Source: Corynebacterium efficiens YS-314 (GTDB lineage: Bacteria > Actinomycetota > Actinomycetes > Mycobacteriales > Mycobacteriaceae). Taken from it: DNA of 64,000 nucleotides. The DNA is taken from the NCBI RefSeq assembly GCF_000011305.1, contig NC_004369.1, forward strand, positions 2,480,001-2,544,000. Direction: 5' to 3'. How positions within the stretch are numbered: the stretch's first letter is position 1; every line of letters begins with the position of its first letter. Under the pieces are notes generated by a model. It saw only the letters and a list, made by a program, of their open reading frames with translations. It searched no databases and was not told the origin of the DNA. This document shows positions 37,603 to 45,927 of this stretch, one piece after another. The position numbers and the translations under genes are program-made.

Positions 37603-37675
37603 GTGGCTGTAGTTCAGCTGGTAGAGCACCAGGTTGTGATCCTGGGTGTCGCGGGTTCGAGCCCCGTCAGCCACC
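37603..37675 (+). tRNA. tRNA-His (GTG)
   Basis: A cloverleaf with acceptor GTGGCTG/CAGCCAC and anticodon stem CCAGG/CCTGG. The loop TTGTGAT gives anticodon GTG, and the T-arm contains GGTTCGAGCC. A G precedes the acceptor (position 37602) and the discriminator is C, as required for the G-1:C73 pair unique to tRNA-His. Confidence 0.97.
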
Positions 37676-37681
37676 CCCAAG

Positions 37682-37719
37682 GAAACCCCTTGGCCTTAGA
37701 TATAAGGCCAAGGGGTTTC
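37682..37719 (+). terminator. Terminator of tRNA-His
   Basis: A perfect 17-base stem (37682-37698 with 37703-37719) with loop GATA, starting 6 bases after the tRNA. It ends in GGGGTTTCG. Confidence 0.85.
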
Positions 37720-37874
37720 GTCATAGCATGCCACGCGAGATCCGCCCGGCCCCCGCGCCGACAAACCCGGTGCGGAAATAATCACAACATCATCCCGCCC
37801 GCCACCGGACGGATAGCACTTATGATGACAGGGAGGCCAGTGCCGCCTTGCCCACTCAAAGAAAGGTTGTCCCC

Positions 37875-37931
37875 ATGTTCTCCATCGCCGGTTTGCTCTA
37901 CCTCCTCCTTATCTCCCTGGGCCTAGTGTAG
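37875..37931 (+). CDS. 18-residue leucine-rich peptide ORF (leader or membrane micropeptide)
   Basis: The ORF reads MFSIAGLLYLLLISLGLV. Seven of 18 residues are Leu, using most Leu codon types. It starts 8 bases after AAAGG. A possible -10 box TATGAT lies at 37821-37826. Downstream, GGCCCAG (37959-37965) can pair with either CTGGGCC inside the ORF or TTGGGCC at 37941. A strong terminator follows at 37980. This is the layout of an attenuator leader, yet no amino-acid biosynthesis gene follows. A one-span membrane micropeptide is equally possible. Confidence 0.5.
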   Translation: MFSIAGLLYLLLISLGLV

Positions 37932-37979
37932 AAAAGCACCTTGGGCCTGACTTAACCGGGCCCAGCCCACATTTCTACC

Positions 37980-38019
37980 AATTCCTGACTCCGCACATTT
38001 GGGAGTCAGGAATTTTTTT
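37980..38019 (+). terminator. Rho-independent terminator
   Basis: A 13-base perfect stem (37980-37992 with 38002-38014) is followed at once by a run of seven T. It closes the transcript carrying the 18-residue ORF. Confidence 0.92.
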
Positions 38020-38168
38020 AGTGCGCCCACACTGGAACACCCACGGGCCAGCTGGGACGATGCCATGCCGAACAGGCACCCCGCCAACAAAGGGTGCCAC
38101 GCCAGAGATCACCCGACCAGCACCCCGCCCGGCCGCAGCCCGAAAAGGCCTGTACCCTAAGATTAATA

Positions 38169-38229
38169 ATATCTAATATCACGCAGGCGCCCATATTTCA
38201 TGCCGATCTCCCGGCTACATATTAGATAT
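38169..38229. promoter_or_regulatory. Widely spaced inverted repeat upstream of the BLUF operon
   Basis: ATATCTAATAT (38169-38179) and its exact complement ATATTAGATAT (38219-38229) are separated by 39 bases. The right arm lies 27 bases before the start of the 87-residue protein gene. The AT-rich arms stand out from the GC-rich surroundings. Looping by a dimeric regulator or a structured leader would both fit. Confidence 0.4.
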
Positions 38230-38256
38230 AACTAATTCTCCACTTCAAAGGACCAA

Positions 38257-38520
38257 ATGAATACACATTCGATAGTAGATGGCCTAGAGAGAGCGGAGGG
38301 AGAAGAACCCGAGTTCACCTGGTCTGAGGTTGCCCGGGGTTTCTACGCGGGCAGCTGTGAGGGCAACTTCGTCGGATATATCGAACGAAATGCGCGGGGA
38401 GCCTTTGTCGCACACGATATGCAATCCAGGGTCAGGGGAAAATTTCCCACCATCGATGACGCCATTGAGAACCTGACGGCGTTTTTCTTGTCCCCGGAAG
38501 AACCGGAAGAAGAGGTATAG
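38257..38520 (+). CDS. Acidic small protein in front of the BLUF gene
   Basis: An 87-residue protein without membrane spans, acidic at both ends (tail SPEEPEEEV). The central part, FVGYIERNARGAFVAHDMQS, looks like a small alpha/beta fold. The ATG at 38257 follows AAAGG at 5-6 bases. The BLUF gene starts 5 bases after its stop, so the two are one operon. I recognise no family. A partner of the light sensor is an inference from position. Confidence 0.7.
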   Translation: MNTHSIVDGLERAEGEEPEFTWSEVARGFYAGSCEGNFVGYIERNARGAFVAHDMQSRVRGKFPTIDDAIENLTAFFLSPEEPEEEV

Positions 38521-38525
38521 GGAAG

Positions 38526-39002
38526 ATGTCGCTCACCAACCATGCCGATAGCGCCCGGTACACAGGAAAACTGAAGTATCTCGTCTATACGAGCATCGCC
38601 TCCCCTGATCTGACTGAGGAAAGCGTGCAGTCGATGTTGACCACAGCCAGGGAACATAACGCCTCAGCCGAGATCACCGGACTGCTCCTGTTCAGGACCG
38701 GCACCTTCATTCAGTTCCTCGAGGGGGCCGCAGAGGAGATTGATCAGCTGATCTCCCGCATCCGCCTCGATGACCGCCATCAGGACGTCCGGGTGATCAT
38801 CGAGGAGCCGGTAGACCACCGACGTTTCCCCGACTGGCGCATGGGGTACCGGGTTCCCCTTGAACCGAATTCCCTCCGCCAGGCCAATATGCGCGACAGC
38901 TTCACGGACATCACCTCCGACTCGAGGCGGGCTGTCATCGAAAGAGCCGCCCGGGAGTTCTCCCTCTGGTTCAAGGTGACGGAAGCCTCCGGCTCCCACT
39001 AA
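38526..39002 (+). CDS. BLUF-domain blue-light sensor (FAD)
   Basis: A 158-residue short BLUF protein. The domain covers about residues 15-108 and has the full photochemical set: Tyr21 in YLVYTS, Asn45 in EHNASAEITG, Gln63 in FIQFLEG, Trp104 and Met106 in FPDWRMGY. These numbers coincide exactly with those known for AppA. BLUF domains bind FAD non-covalently and switch a hydrogen bond on blue light. The C-terminus (about 50 residues) is helical and has no enzyme domain, so output should go through protein contact. The small acidic protein encoded just before it is the obvious candidate. Confidence in the domain is high; the pathway is unknown. Confidence 0.9.
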   Translation: MSLTNHADSARYTGKLKYLVYTSIASPDLTEESVQSMLTTAREHNASAEITGLLLFRTGTFIQFLEGAAEEIDQLISRIRLDDRHQDVRVIIEEPVDHRRFPDWRMGYRVPLEPNSLRQANMRDSFTDITSDSRRAVIERAAREFSLWFKVTEASGSH

Positions 39003-39340
39003 CGCGAGGTGCCAAATACCGCATCCGGAAATGCAAGGAGGACCGCAACCCCCTACAGATTGCGGCCCTCGCCCCTACCGGATCCAGGCAAGAAAACTCC
39101 TGCTCATCCCACTCTAGAAATGGGACTGAATCCGTCCACCACCTTAACACCGCCTGAGATGGCGGGAAAACCAACGGCGTATATTACCCCACCCCGACGC
39201 CCGCGCCGACACCGACCCCCTGCGCAAACGTCGCACCCTGGAGACATCCGGGCGTCGTAAAGCTGGGGTTTCGTGGGTAGATTCGGTGCCAGACCCCACC
39301 CTGCCCCGGGGGTTATGAATCTGGTCACGAGGAGTTGCCC
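39003..39340. other. Intergenic stretch, nothing recognised
   Basis: About 340 bases between the BLUF gene and the isomerase-like gene. No frame has a ribosome site. No strong hairpin with T-run is visible. Confidence 0.45.
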
Positions 39341-40102
39341 ATGCCGAAATTCGCCGCGAATCTCTCCCTGCTCTTCACGGAGCTGCCCTTCCCCGAGCGG
39401 TTCGCCGCTGCGGCCAACACCGGGCTCTTCGAGGCCGTGGAGTTCCAGTTCCCCTACGACCATGACCTGAAAACGCTCACCCAGACCGCACAACAGGCCG
39501 GTCTGCCCGTCGCACTCATCAACGCCCCGCCGGGTGACACCTTCGGCCAGGCGGCCCTGAACTCCACCGATTTCGAGTCATCCATCACCGAGGCTCTCCG
39601 CTACGCCACCGCACTCGGCGCCGAGAAGCTACACGTCATGGCAGGCATCACGGAACCATCCCCCGACGCCACCGCCCTGTACCGCCGCAACATCACCACC
39701 GCTGCCCGCATGGCCGCAGAACGTGGCGTGCTCATCGTGGTCGAACCCATCAACCACCACACGGTTCCCGGCTACTTCCTGCACGACCTGGATCAGGCCC
39801 TTGGACTCATCCAGAACATCCCCAATGTGAAGATCCTCTTCGACATCTTCCACATCCAGCAGATCCACGGCGATCTCACCCGCCGGCTCACCGCGCTGCA
39901 CCAGCAGGATCTCCTGGGCCACCTCCAGGTGGCCGCGGTGCCCTCCCGCCACGAACCCGGCACCGGCGAGGTGGATGACGCCCGCCTCTTTGAGCTTATC
40001 GACGCCCTCCCCTGGCCCGGTTTCGTCGGCGCCGAATACCATCCCGCGGACACCACCGTTGAGGGACTCGGCTGGCTACAGCCATGGGTGACGTACCATT
40101 AG
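39341..40102 (+). CDS. hyi: Hydroxypyruvate isomerase-like TIM-barrel protein
   Basis: A 253-residue protein of the Hyi family. It starts PKFAANLSLLFTELPFPERF and has LHVMAGI, VEPINHHTVPGYFL with the metal-binding Glu and conserved His, and FDIFHIQQIHGD, then VPSRHEPGTGEVD. Members interconvert hydroxypyruvate and tartronate semialdehyde or act on related ketoses. The ATG at 39341 lies 7 bases after GAGGAG. An SDR gene follows 34 bases later and may be co-transcribed. Confidence 0.9.
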   Translation: MPKFAANLSLLFTELPFPERFAAAANTGLFEAVEFQFPYDHDLKTLTQTAQQAGLPVALINAPPGDTFGQAALNSTDFESSITEALRYATALGAEKLHVMAGITEPSPDATALYRRNITTAARMAAERGVLIVVEPINHHTVPGYFLHDLDQALGLIQNIPNVKILFDIFHIQQIHGDLTRRLTALHQQDLLGHLQVAAVPSRHEPGTGEVDDARLFELIDALPWPGFVGAEYHPADTTVEGLGWLQPWVTYH

Positions 40103-40136
40103 CCCGGTAGTGATTATCAAATCCAAGGAGTTTGCC

Positions 40137-40937
40137 ATGGCATTGCCCACCCCGAGCCACAGTGCCCGCGCACTGGTCACCGGCGCCAGCCAGGGAATCG
40201 GCCTGGCCATTGCCCGGGATCTCGCCCGCTATGGCCACAACCTCATCCTGGCGGCCCGCCGCGGCGAGCTGCTGCAGGAGATCGCGGAGGAGCTCGAGTC
40301 CCGCCACGGCGTGATCGTGGAGGTCCGCGCCGTGGATCTGGCCGACCGGGAGCAGCGCGCGGAGCTGATCGAGGAGATCAGGGGGCGTGAGATCAACATC
40401 ATCATCAACTCCGCCGGTATCGCCAGCTTCGGCCCCTTCAAGGATCAGGACTGGGACTATGAGACCACGCAGTTCGATCTCAACGCCACCGCCGTGTTCG
40501 AGCTGACCCGCGCGGTGCTCGACGGCATGCTGGAACGTGGCACCGGTGCGATCTGCAATGTCGGTTCCGCGGCCGGTAATGTGCCGATCCCCAACAACGC
40601 CACCTATGTGCTCACCAAGGCCGGGGTCAACGCGTTTACCGAGGCCCTGCACTATGAGCTGCGGGGCACCGGCGTGGCCTGCACGCTCCTGGCACCGGGT
40701 CCGGTGCGGGAATCGGTGGTACCGGAATCCGAGCAGTCCATTGTGGACAAGGTGGTGCCGGACTTCCTGTGGACCACCTATGAATCCTGCTCCGCCGAGA
40801 CCCTGCGTGCCCTGTCACGCAACCGTCGCCGTGTGGTGCCGGGCCCGTTGTCCAAGGCGATGAACGCGATCTCCACCATCGCCCCCACCGCGGTGCTGTC
40901 CCCGGTCATGGGCTGGGTCTATTCGAAGATGAGCTGA
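40137..40937 (+). CDS. Short-chain dehydrogenase/reductase (YqjQ/DltE-like)
   Basis: A 266-residue SDR. The nucleotide site is TGASQGIG (about residues 15-22), NSAGIASFG is the NNAG equivalent, the catalytic serine lies in NVGSAAG and the active-site Tyr/Lys in [11 protein letters not shown]. The C-terminal extension ([19 protein letters not shown]) is typical of the DltE-like long SDR group. The ATG at 40137 lies 6 bases after AAGGAG. orn follows 13 bases downstream. Confidence 0.9.
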   Translation: MALPTPSHSARALVTGASQGIGLAIARDLARYGHNLILAARRGELLQEIAEELESRHGVIVEVRAVDLADREQRAELIEEIRGREINIIINSAGIASFGPFKDQDWDYETTQFDLNATAVFELTRAVLDGMLERGTGAICNVGSAAGNVPIPNNATYVLTKAGVNAFTEALHYELRGTGVACTLLAPGPVRESVVPESEQSIVDKVVPDFLWTTYESCSAETLRALSRNRRRVVPGPLSKAMNAISTIAPTAVLSPVMGWVYSKMS

Positions 40938-40950
40938 CAAGGAAATAATA

Positions 40951-41616
40951 ATGTCTGAAACTGTTGGAAACGGCGAGAACTTCCCCGCCGTCGCCGCCCG
41001 CGATGACCGCCTGGTGTGGGTGGATCTGGAGATGACCGGCTTGGATCTGGAACGCCATGTCATCGTGGAGGTCGCCGCCCTGGTCACCGACGCCAACCTC
41101 AACATCCTCGGCGAGGGTGTGGATCTGGTGGTGCACGCCACCGATGAGGAGCTGGCCCGGATGGATGATTTCGTGACCAGGATGCACGATTCCTCCGGTC
41201 TGACCCCGCTGATCAGAGCCTCCACCGTGTCCCTGAAGGATGCGGAGGATGCGGTGCTGGCCCTCATCGAGGAGCACTGCGATCCGGCCCACCCGGCTCC
41301 GCTGGCGGGTAATTCCATCGCCACCGACCGTGCGTTCATCCGGGAGCAGATGCCCCGTCTGGATGCGGCCCTGCACTACCGCATGGTGGATGTGTCCTCG
41401 GTGAAGGAGCTGGCGCGCCGCTGGTGTCCGCGCGTGTACTACAAGCAGCCCACCAAGGGCCTGGCCCACCGCGCGCTGGCCGATATCGTCGAGTCGATCC
41501 GCGAGCTGGACTACTACCGCCGGTCCTTCTTCGTGGCCGATCCCGGCCCCACCTCAGCCCAGTGTGAGGCGGACGCGGAGACCTCGGTCGCACGTTTCGC
41601 CCACTACCTGGAATAG
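40951..41616 (+). CDS. orn: Oligoribonuclease
   Basis: Orn degrades 2-5 nucleotide RNAs, including pGpG, to mononucleotides. The 221-residue protein is a DEDDh exonuclease. The acidic pair lies in [11 protein letters not shown], the third Asp in SIATDRAFI and the catalytic His/Asp in [29 protein letters not shown] is conserved. The ATG at 40951 follows AAGGAA. It is essential in many bacteria. Confidence 0.96.
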   Translation: MSETVGNGENFPAVAARDDRLVWVDLEMTGLDLERHVIVEVAALVTDANLNILGEGVDLVVHATDEELARMDDFVTRMHDSSGLTPLIRASTVSLKDAEDAVLALIEEHCDPAHPAPLAGNSIATDRAFIREQMPRLDAALHYRMVDVSSVKELARRWCPRVYYKQPTKGLAHRALADIVESIRELDYYRRSFFVADPGPTSAQCEADAETSVARFAHYLE

Positions 41617-41629
41617 ACCCGGAGTAGCG

Positions 41630-42880
41630 TCAGCGGTCCGACAACAGCCTGGTGAGCTCGTTGAGCATGTGCACCCGCCACCAGGCCCAGTCGTGACCAC
41701 CGGTGACGGCACGCACGCGGACATCCCGGATATCCCCCGAGAGGTCCTCGGCGAGTTTGTGCGACAGGTGCAGCATCTCGCTTTCGTATTCGCCTGCCTG
41801 GAGGTGGATGGATACCCAGTTCTCCGCGGCGGAGAGTGCATCGGCGATGTCGAAACGCCACAGGCTCGGTGACTGCGCGATGGCGTGACCGATCTCCCCA
41901 TCAGAGAGGGCGAGCGCCCACAGGCAGGCCAGTCCGCCGATGCTGGCGCCGGAGATGATCGTGTCCTCCCCGCTCGGGGACACGCGGTAGGTCGCGCGGA
42001 CGTGCGGGAGGATGGCGTCGATAAGCACATCCACCTGGCCACCCGGCACGCCGAGGTTCTCCCAGCGGTGCTCCACATCGCGGGAATCGATCATGACCAC
42101 GTGGACGGGCGGGATCGCGCCGGAGCGGATCGCGGCGTCCAGCTGTCGCGGCAGGTTGAGCGGGCCGTTCCAGTGCTGGCCGTCAAACAGGATGAGCAGC
42201 GGGGTGTTCTCGCTGGTCTCGGGCGCGTACACCCAGTACCGCACCCCCTCCAGGACGTGCTCGTCGGCGCAGGTGCTTTGCGACGCCGCAGCCCACCGGT
42301 CAGCCAGCGCCACGGGACCCTCCACGAGGGAGGAGTTCATGACGCGCCCGATGTTGCGCTCATCCAGGCGACCATCGGCCATCGCGGCGCGGCGGATCTC
42401 CATGCGGCCGGTGGCCGCACGCCACGGAGGCGTCTCATCGTGATCCCAGGAGGTGATGGTGTAACTGGCCCGCCAGTCCGCCGGCATGCGCAGGGTCAGC
42501 GTCCACAGATCAGAACCCTCGAGGCGGTGCATCTCCGAACCGGTGACATTGTCATGATCGAACACTCCATTGGCCCACATGAGCACAGCGGTGGCCCCCG
42601 GGCTTTCCACCACCCAGGTGTACAGACGCATGTCGGGATCCCCCTCGGGATCCTCCGTGATGATGGGATTGGGTTGAGCCAGGGCCGCAACCGCCATGTC
42701 CCCGCACTGGCGGGCGGCCTGTTCCCCACCGATGCTCAGCGCCTGGGTCCAGGCCTTCTCGATGGGGCCCGGTACCCGCGCGGCGCGCAGATCAGCGGTG
42801 GGGAAGGTCACCGGAGACAGCTCGCGGTGGGTGCGACCGAAACGGTCCACCCACACCTTCGTCTGCCTCAACGGTGGCAT
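41630..42880 (-). CDS. Enterochelin esterase-like alpha/beta hydrolase (Fes type)
   Basis: A 416-residue protein. The N-terminal half resembles the immunoglobulin-like Fes domain, and the C-terminal half is an esterase-D-type hydrolase with the nucleophile in IISGASIGGLACLW. The acid/His part is seen in AVTGGHDWAWWR. No signal peptide is visible from the M at 42880. Fes enzymes release iron from ferric siderophores inside the cell. No DtxR box was recognised upstream, so an iron role is not proven. An in-frame start at 42973 is possible but adds no conserved residues. Confidence 0.82.
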   Translation of the reverse strand: MPPLRQTKVWVDRFGRTHRELSPVTFPTADLRAARVPGPIEKAWTQALSIGGEQAARQCGDMAVAALAQPNPIITEDPEGDPDMRLYTWVVESPGATAVLMWANGVFDHDNVTGSEMHRLEGSDLWTLTLRMPADWRASYTITSWDHDETPPWRAATGRMEIRRAAMADGRLDERNIGRVMNSSLVEGPVALADRWAAASQSTCADEHVLEGVRYWVYAPETSENTPLLILFDGQHWNGPLNLPRQLDAAIRSGAIPPVHVVMIDSRDVEHRWENLGVPGGQVDVLIDAILPHVRATYRVSPSGEDTIISGASIGGLACLWALALSDGEIGHAIAQSPSLWRFDIADALSAAENWVSIHLQAGEYESEMLHLSHKLAEDLSGDIRDVRVRAVTGGHDWAWWRVHMLNELTRLLSDR

Positions 42881-43085
42881 CTGAAAATAACCCTGGCCTT
42901 TACGATAATGAGCAATGTAGCTGCTGAACGTGCAACACCGGCAGTCAATCCCCTCTGCTGGCGCAACCGACATGGCTGGTGGTGCGCCGGAGAATGTCTG
43001 CCGGTTGAAAAACAGATAGTCAGTCTAGTTCAGAGATTTCATGCAGGCAATATTAATAGGCGACCAGGGATTTAAGCTCCCGGGA

Positions 43086-44297
43086 TCACCATGCCGAGGT
43101 CTCGTCAGCGTTGCCGTCCTTCCAGACCGACCACGGGATATTCCAGTCACCCAGACCGTCATATCCACTCAGGGTGGAACCGACGGTGTTCTTCACGGTG
43201 ACGATATCACCACGTTTCACAGTGTTCTGGAACCACTGCGCCGCCTCGGTGGTGACATTGATACACCCGTGGGAGACGTTGCTGTACCCCTGCTCCGCGG
43301 CCGACCACGGCGCCGCATGCACATAGATGCCGGAATAGGACATCTGGGTGGCGAAGTCCACCGGGGTGCGGTATCCACCCTGGTCATACCCCAGGCCGAA
43401 GGTGGTGGAATCCATGATCATCGAGGGATTGCGGTCACCGATGATGTAGATGCCGTTCGGGGTGGCCCACTCATCAGTGTCACGGCCCAGGGACACGGGG
43501 ATCGTCCGCAGCAGTGTGCCATTGTGGTAGACCTCCATCGTCTTGGTGTTGTCATCAACCACGGCCTCAACGCGGTCACCGATGGTGAAGTTGGTGGCGT
43601 TGTCGGAGGCACCCCAGACACCATCACCGAGGTCAGTGCCGTAGATATCGGCCTCCACCGTGACCTCGGTACCCGGCTCCCAGTATTCCGCCGGACGCCA
43701 GCGCAGTTCACTGTTGTTGAGCCAGTAGAAACCACCCTCCACCTCCGGCGAGGTGGTCACGGTGATGGCCTCCTCAGCCGCGTGGCGGTCTGCAATCGGG
43801 GTGCCGAAACGGAAGGCGATGGTCTGGCCAACCCCCACCACGGAATCAGCGAGGGGGGACAGCGCCACCGTGGTCGTGGCCGCCGGCTGCGCGGTGGAGA
43901 ACACAGTGGTGCTGGTTTCGCCGTTGCGGTCAGTGGCGGTCAGGGTATAGGTGCGGTTGTAACCGAGCACCTCGGAGGTGGTCCAGGAACGCCGGTCATC
44001 GCTGTAGTCGGCCTCCACCTCGTACCCCTGCTCGTTGAGCATGGTGACCTTCTCCAGGCCGTCACCGAGGGATTTGACCACCACGGGCTCCGAGGGGTCC
44101 ACGTCGGTGGCGTCATCCTCCACCGAGACAGCCGGGGCGGCGAGTTCAGTGGTCTCCTCCGTGCCGGAGGCGGCGGAGTTCCCCTCTTCCTCCTGGGCGT
44201 GACCACTACGTTCAATGGTGCAACCACTAAGGGTGAGGGCACCAACCGTGAGAAGTGCCAATATCGAACCCGTGACAAATCCACGAACTCTCTTCAA
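43086..44297 (-). CDS. L,D-transpeptidase lipoprotein (LdtMt2-like)
   Basis: A 403-residue lipoprotein. The signal ends in LSGC with Cys26 as the lipidated residue. After an acidic linker there are two immunoglobulin-like domains (about residues 50-260). The YkuD catalytic domain follows, with the motif [11 protein letters not shown] carrying the active-site Cys and His. A Trp-rich C-terminal cap (WNIPWSVW) is present as in mycobacterial Ldt enzymes. It makes 3-3 cross-links in peptidoglycan at the outer face of the membrane. Confidence 0.94.
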   Translation of the reverse strand: MKRVRGFVTGSILALLTVGALTLSGCTIERSGHAQEEEGNSAASGTEETTELAAPAVSVEDDATDVDPSEPVVVKSLGDGLEKVTMLNEQGYEVEADYSDDRRSWTTSEVLGYNRTYTLTATDRNGETSTTVFSTAQPAATTTVALSPLADSVVGVGQTIAFRFGTPIADRHAAEEAITVTTSPEVEGGFYWLNNSELRWRPAEYWEPGTEVTVEADIYGTDLGDGVWGASDNATNFTIGDRVEAVVDDNTKTMEVYHNGTLLRTIPVSLGRDTDEWATPNGIYIIGDRNPSMIMDSTTFGLGYDQGGYRTPVDFATQMSYSGIYVHAAPWSAAEQGYSNVSHGCINVTTEAAQWFQNTVKRGDIVTVKNTVGSTLSGYDGLGDWNIPWSVWKDGNADETSAW

Positions 44298-44658
44298 CTG
44301 TTTCGCCCTCCTGGCAACAAAGCAATAAAGGTGGTGGGTGAGATAAACATCGAACCAACCACGGGATAACGCTACAAGCCCACAGCCCCCTCAACGCAAC
44401 CCTCACGCGCGCCATTCCAATAATTTCCCAAATTGTTAGCAGAAAGACATAAACGTCTAGACCGGCGCGAGGGTGACTGGGTTGTCCGCTGGACCATGAT
44501 ATCGCCTCTTCTATCGCAACACAGTCGATTCCCGTTACCCGGGAGCGTGTGGAACACGCACCCCACCATCGGCCGTGACCTGCAGATTTTACAAGGAACG
44601 AAGACAGCTGATATATTTTTCCTCGTTGCAAGCGAGGTATTCATCTCACGCAGAGCAC
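44298..44658. other. Intergenic region before the tRNA-Lys pair
   Basis: About 360 bases. It should hold the promoters of the divergent Ldt gene and of the first tRNA-Lys. TGATATATTTTTC near 44610 is AT-rich. No gene is seen. Confidence 0.45.
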
Positions 44659-44731
44659 GCGTCATTAGCTCAATTGGTAGAGCATCTGACTCTTAATCAG
44701 AGGGTTCGGGGTTCGATTCCCTGATGACGCA
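44659..44731 (+). tRNA. tRNA-Lys (CTT), copy 1
   Basis: A cloverleaf with acceptor GCGTCAT/ATGACGC. The anticodon stem CTGA/TCAG holds the loop region CTCTTAA with anticodon CTT, and the T-arm contains GGTTCGATTCC. The discriminator is A; no CCA follows. The sequence is identical to copy 2. Confidence 0.97.
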
Positions 44732-44743
44732 CAGCGAAAGAGA

Positions 44744-44778
44744 CAAACCGCAGCCTGTCACGCACAGGCTGCGGTTTG
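44744..44778 (+). terminator. Terminator after tRNA-Lys copy 1
   Basis: A perfect 15-base stem (44744-44758 with 44764-44778) with a 5-base loop, followed by CTTCTTG. The two tRNA copies can therefore be separate transcripts. Confidence 0.85.
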
Positions 44779-44824
44779 CTTCTTGACAGCCCCTGCGGGT
44801 AAGTTCATCTCCAGCAGACACCAT

Positions 44825-44897
44825 GCGTCATTAGCTCAATTGGTAGAGCATCTGACTCTTAATCAGAGGGTTCGGGGTTCGATTCCCTGATGACGCA
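44825..44897 (+). tRNA. tRNA-Lys (CTT), copy 2
   Basis: Identical over 73 bases to copy 1. The discriminator A at 44897 is followed by an encoded CCA (44898-44900), unlike copy 1. The flanking sequences of the two copies are unrelated, so the identity is confined to the tRNA. Confidence 0.97.
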
Positions 44898-44903
44898 CCA
44901 TTC

Positions 44904-44945
44904 AAACCCTCCACCGGGAGATTCTCCGGGTGGAGGGTTTCTTTG
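44904..44945 (+). terminator. Terminator after tRNA-Lys copy 2
   Basis: The stem AAACCCTCCACC / GGTGGAGGGTTT (44904-44915 with 44929-44940) has a small inner hairpin GGAG/CTCC and is followed by CTTTG. Confidence 0.85.
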
Positions 44946-45014
44946 TGCGCCCACGCTCCCCACCGGAATTCAATACACTATGACTTATGGATACCCGCGC
45001 TCTCACCACTCCCC

Positions 45015-45179
45015 GGGCCCGCGACGGTGGAGGCGGCGGCACTGGCGGTCTCCAGCGCCGACCTGGTCCGACGCAGCCGGGCGGTGAACCCCACCCGTGG
45101 CGTGTTCCTGCTGCCCTATACCGCCTGGACAACTTTCGCCACCGTGCTCACAGCCACCATCTGGCACCAGAACCGCTGA
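45015..45179 (+). pseudogene. C-terminal remnant of a TspO/MBR-family protein
   Basis: About 54 residues in one frame match the last two membrane spans of TspO. TVEAAALAVSSADLVRRS is followed by the signature-like FLLPYTAWTTFATVLTATIW, where TspO proteins carry PYLAWVTFA..LN.AIWRLN. The preceding three spans are missing: the frame upstream (44943-45014) encodes unrelated sequence and runs into the tRNA-Lys terminator. No ribosome site precedes it. TspO binds porphyrins and is involved in stress responses; this piece should not be functional. Confidence 0.6.
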
Positions 45180-45198
45180 CCGGCCCGCGGGGTTTGGA

Positions 45199-45879
45199 CT
45201 ATGCCCCCTGCTCAGCCACCTCGCGCAACCCCTGTTCGGTTTTCTCCACCTGCGCGTCGAAGACAGCCTTGACATCAGCCTCATCCGCATCCACCCCGGC
45301 GACCAGGATGTGATGGTGCCCCAGGTCCTTCAGCATCATGACGCTGGAGGATTCATTGCCGGGGGTCACCGTGATATCGAAGATGAAACCGGACGCATCG
45401 GAATCCAGCGGGGTGAAGGTGTATTCCGCACCGGTTTCCTCATCCTTGAGTGGTTCACCGCAGGCCTCGGCGATGTCGTTGTACAGCTGAGCCGGGGAGA
45501 CATCGGTGGTGTCGGTGGAGAACTGTGCCACCGCCACCCCGGTGCCGTCCTCCCGTTGGAAGGTCCGGGCCGCGGACCCAACGGTCCCCAGTTCCGCAGA
45601 CTCCGCAGCCTGCAGCGCCTCCCCACAGGCACCCTCGAATTTCCCGGCCTCGGCAACCACCACCAGCGGGATGGTCTCCCCCTCCAGCATGGTGTCATTA
45701 ACCCCGGTGGCACCGTCCAGGCCGCTTTCCTCATCGGTGAGCAGCAGCTCCTGGAGTGTCGCACCATCCTGGGCCGCCACGGATTCCACCTCGTTGGACT
45801 CGCCACAGGCTGTCAGCACCAACGCGAGGGCGAGACCACCGACCGCAACCGACGCTGGTCTGATAATTTTCCTGGTCAT
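45199..45879 (-). CDS. Secreted lipoprotein, unknown function
   Basis: A 226-residue lipoprotein with lipobox LTAC (Cys25) after a hydrophobic stretch. The mature part is acidic, with two Cys pairs candidates (GACGEAL and AEACGEP) and repeated small beta-rich segments. The overall size and pattern recall mycobacterial lipoproteins such as the PknH-sensor-like or LppA types, but I cannot assign a family. The ATG at 45879 follows AGGAG at 5 bases. Confidence 0.8.
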   Translation of the reverse strand: MTRKIIRPASVAVGGLALALVLTACGESNEVESVAAQDGATLQELLLTDEESGLDGATGVNDTMLEGETIPLVVVAEAGKFEGACGEALQAAESAELGTVGSAARTFQREDGTGVAVAQFSTDTTDVSPAQLYNDIAEACGEPLKDEETGAEYTFTPLDSDASGFIFDITVTPGNESSSVMMLKDLGHHHILVAGVDADEADVKAVFDAQVEKTEQGLREVAEQGA

Positions 45880-45927
45880 GAGCACTCCTGGGTCGTGGTA
45901 AAGGTTCATGTCAAAGTTACCCGAGAA

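Noticed and set aside
42881..43085. DtxR iron box upstream of the Fes-like esterase
   Set aside because: No match to TTAGGTTAGGCTAACCTAA was seen in the gap.
44659..44900. Phage or integrative element attachment sites from the duplicated tRNA-Lys
   Set aside because: The copies are complete tRNA genes 93 bases apart with their own terminators and nothing between them resembling an element or integrase.
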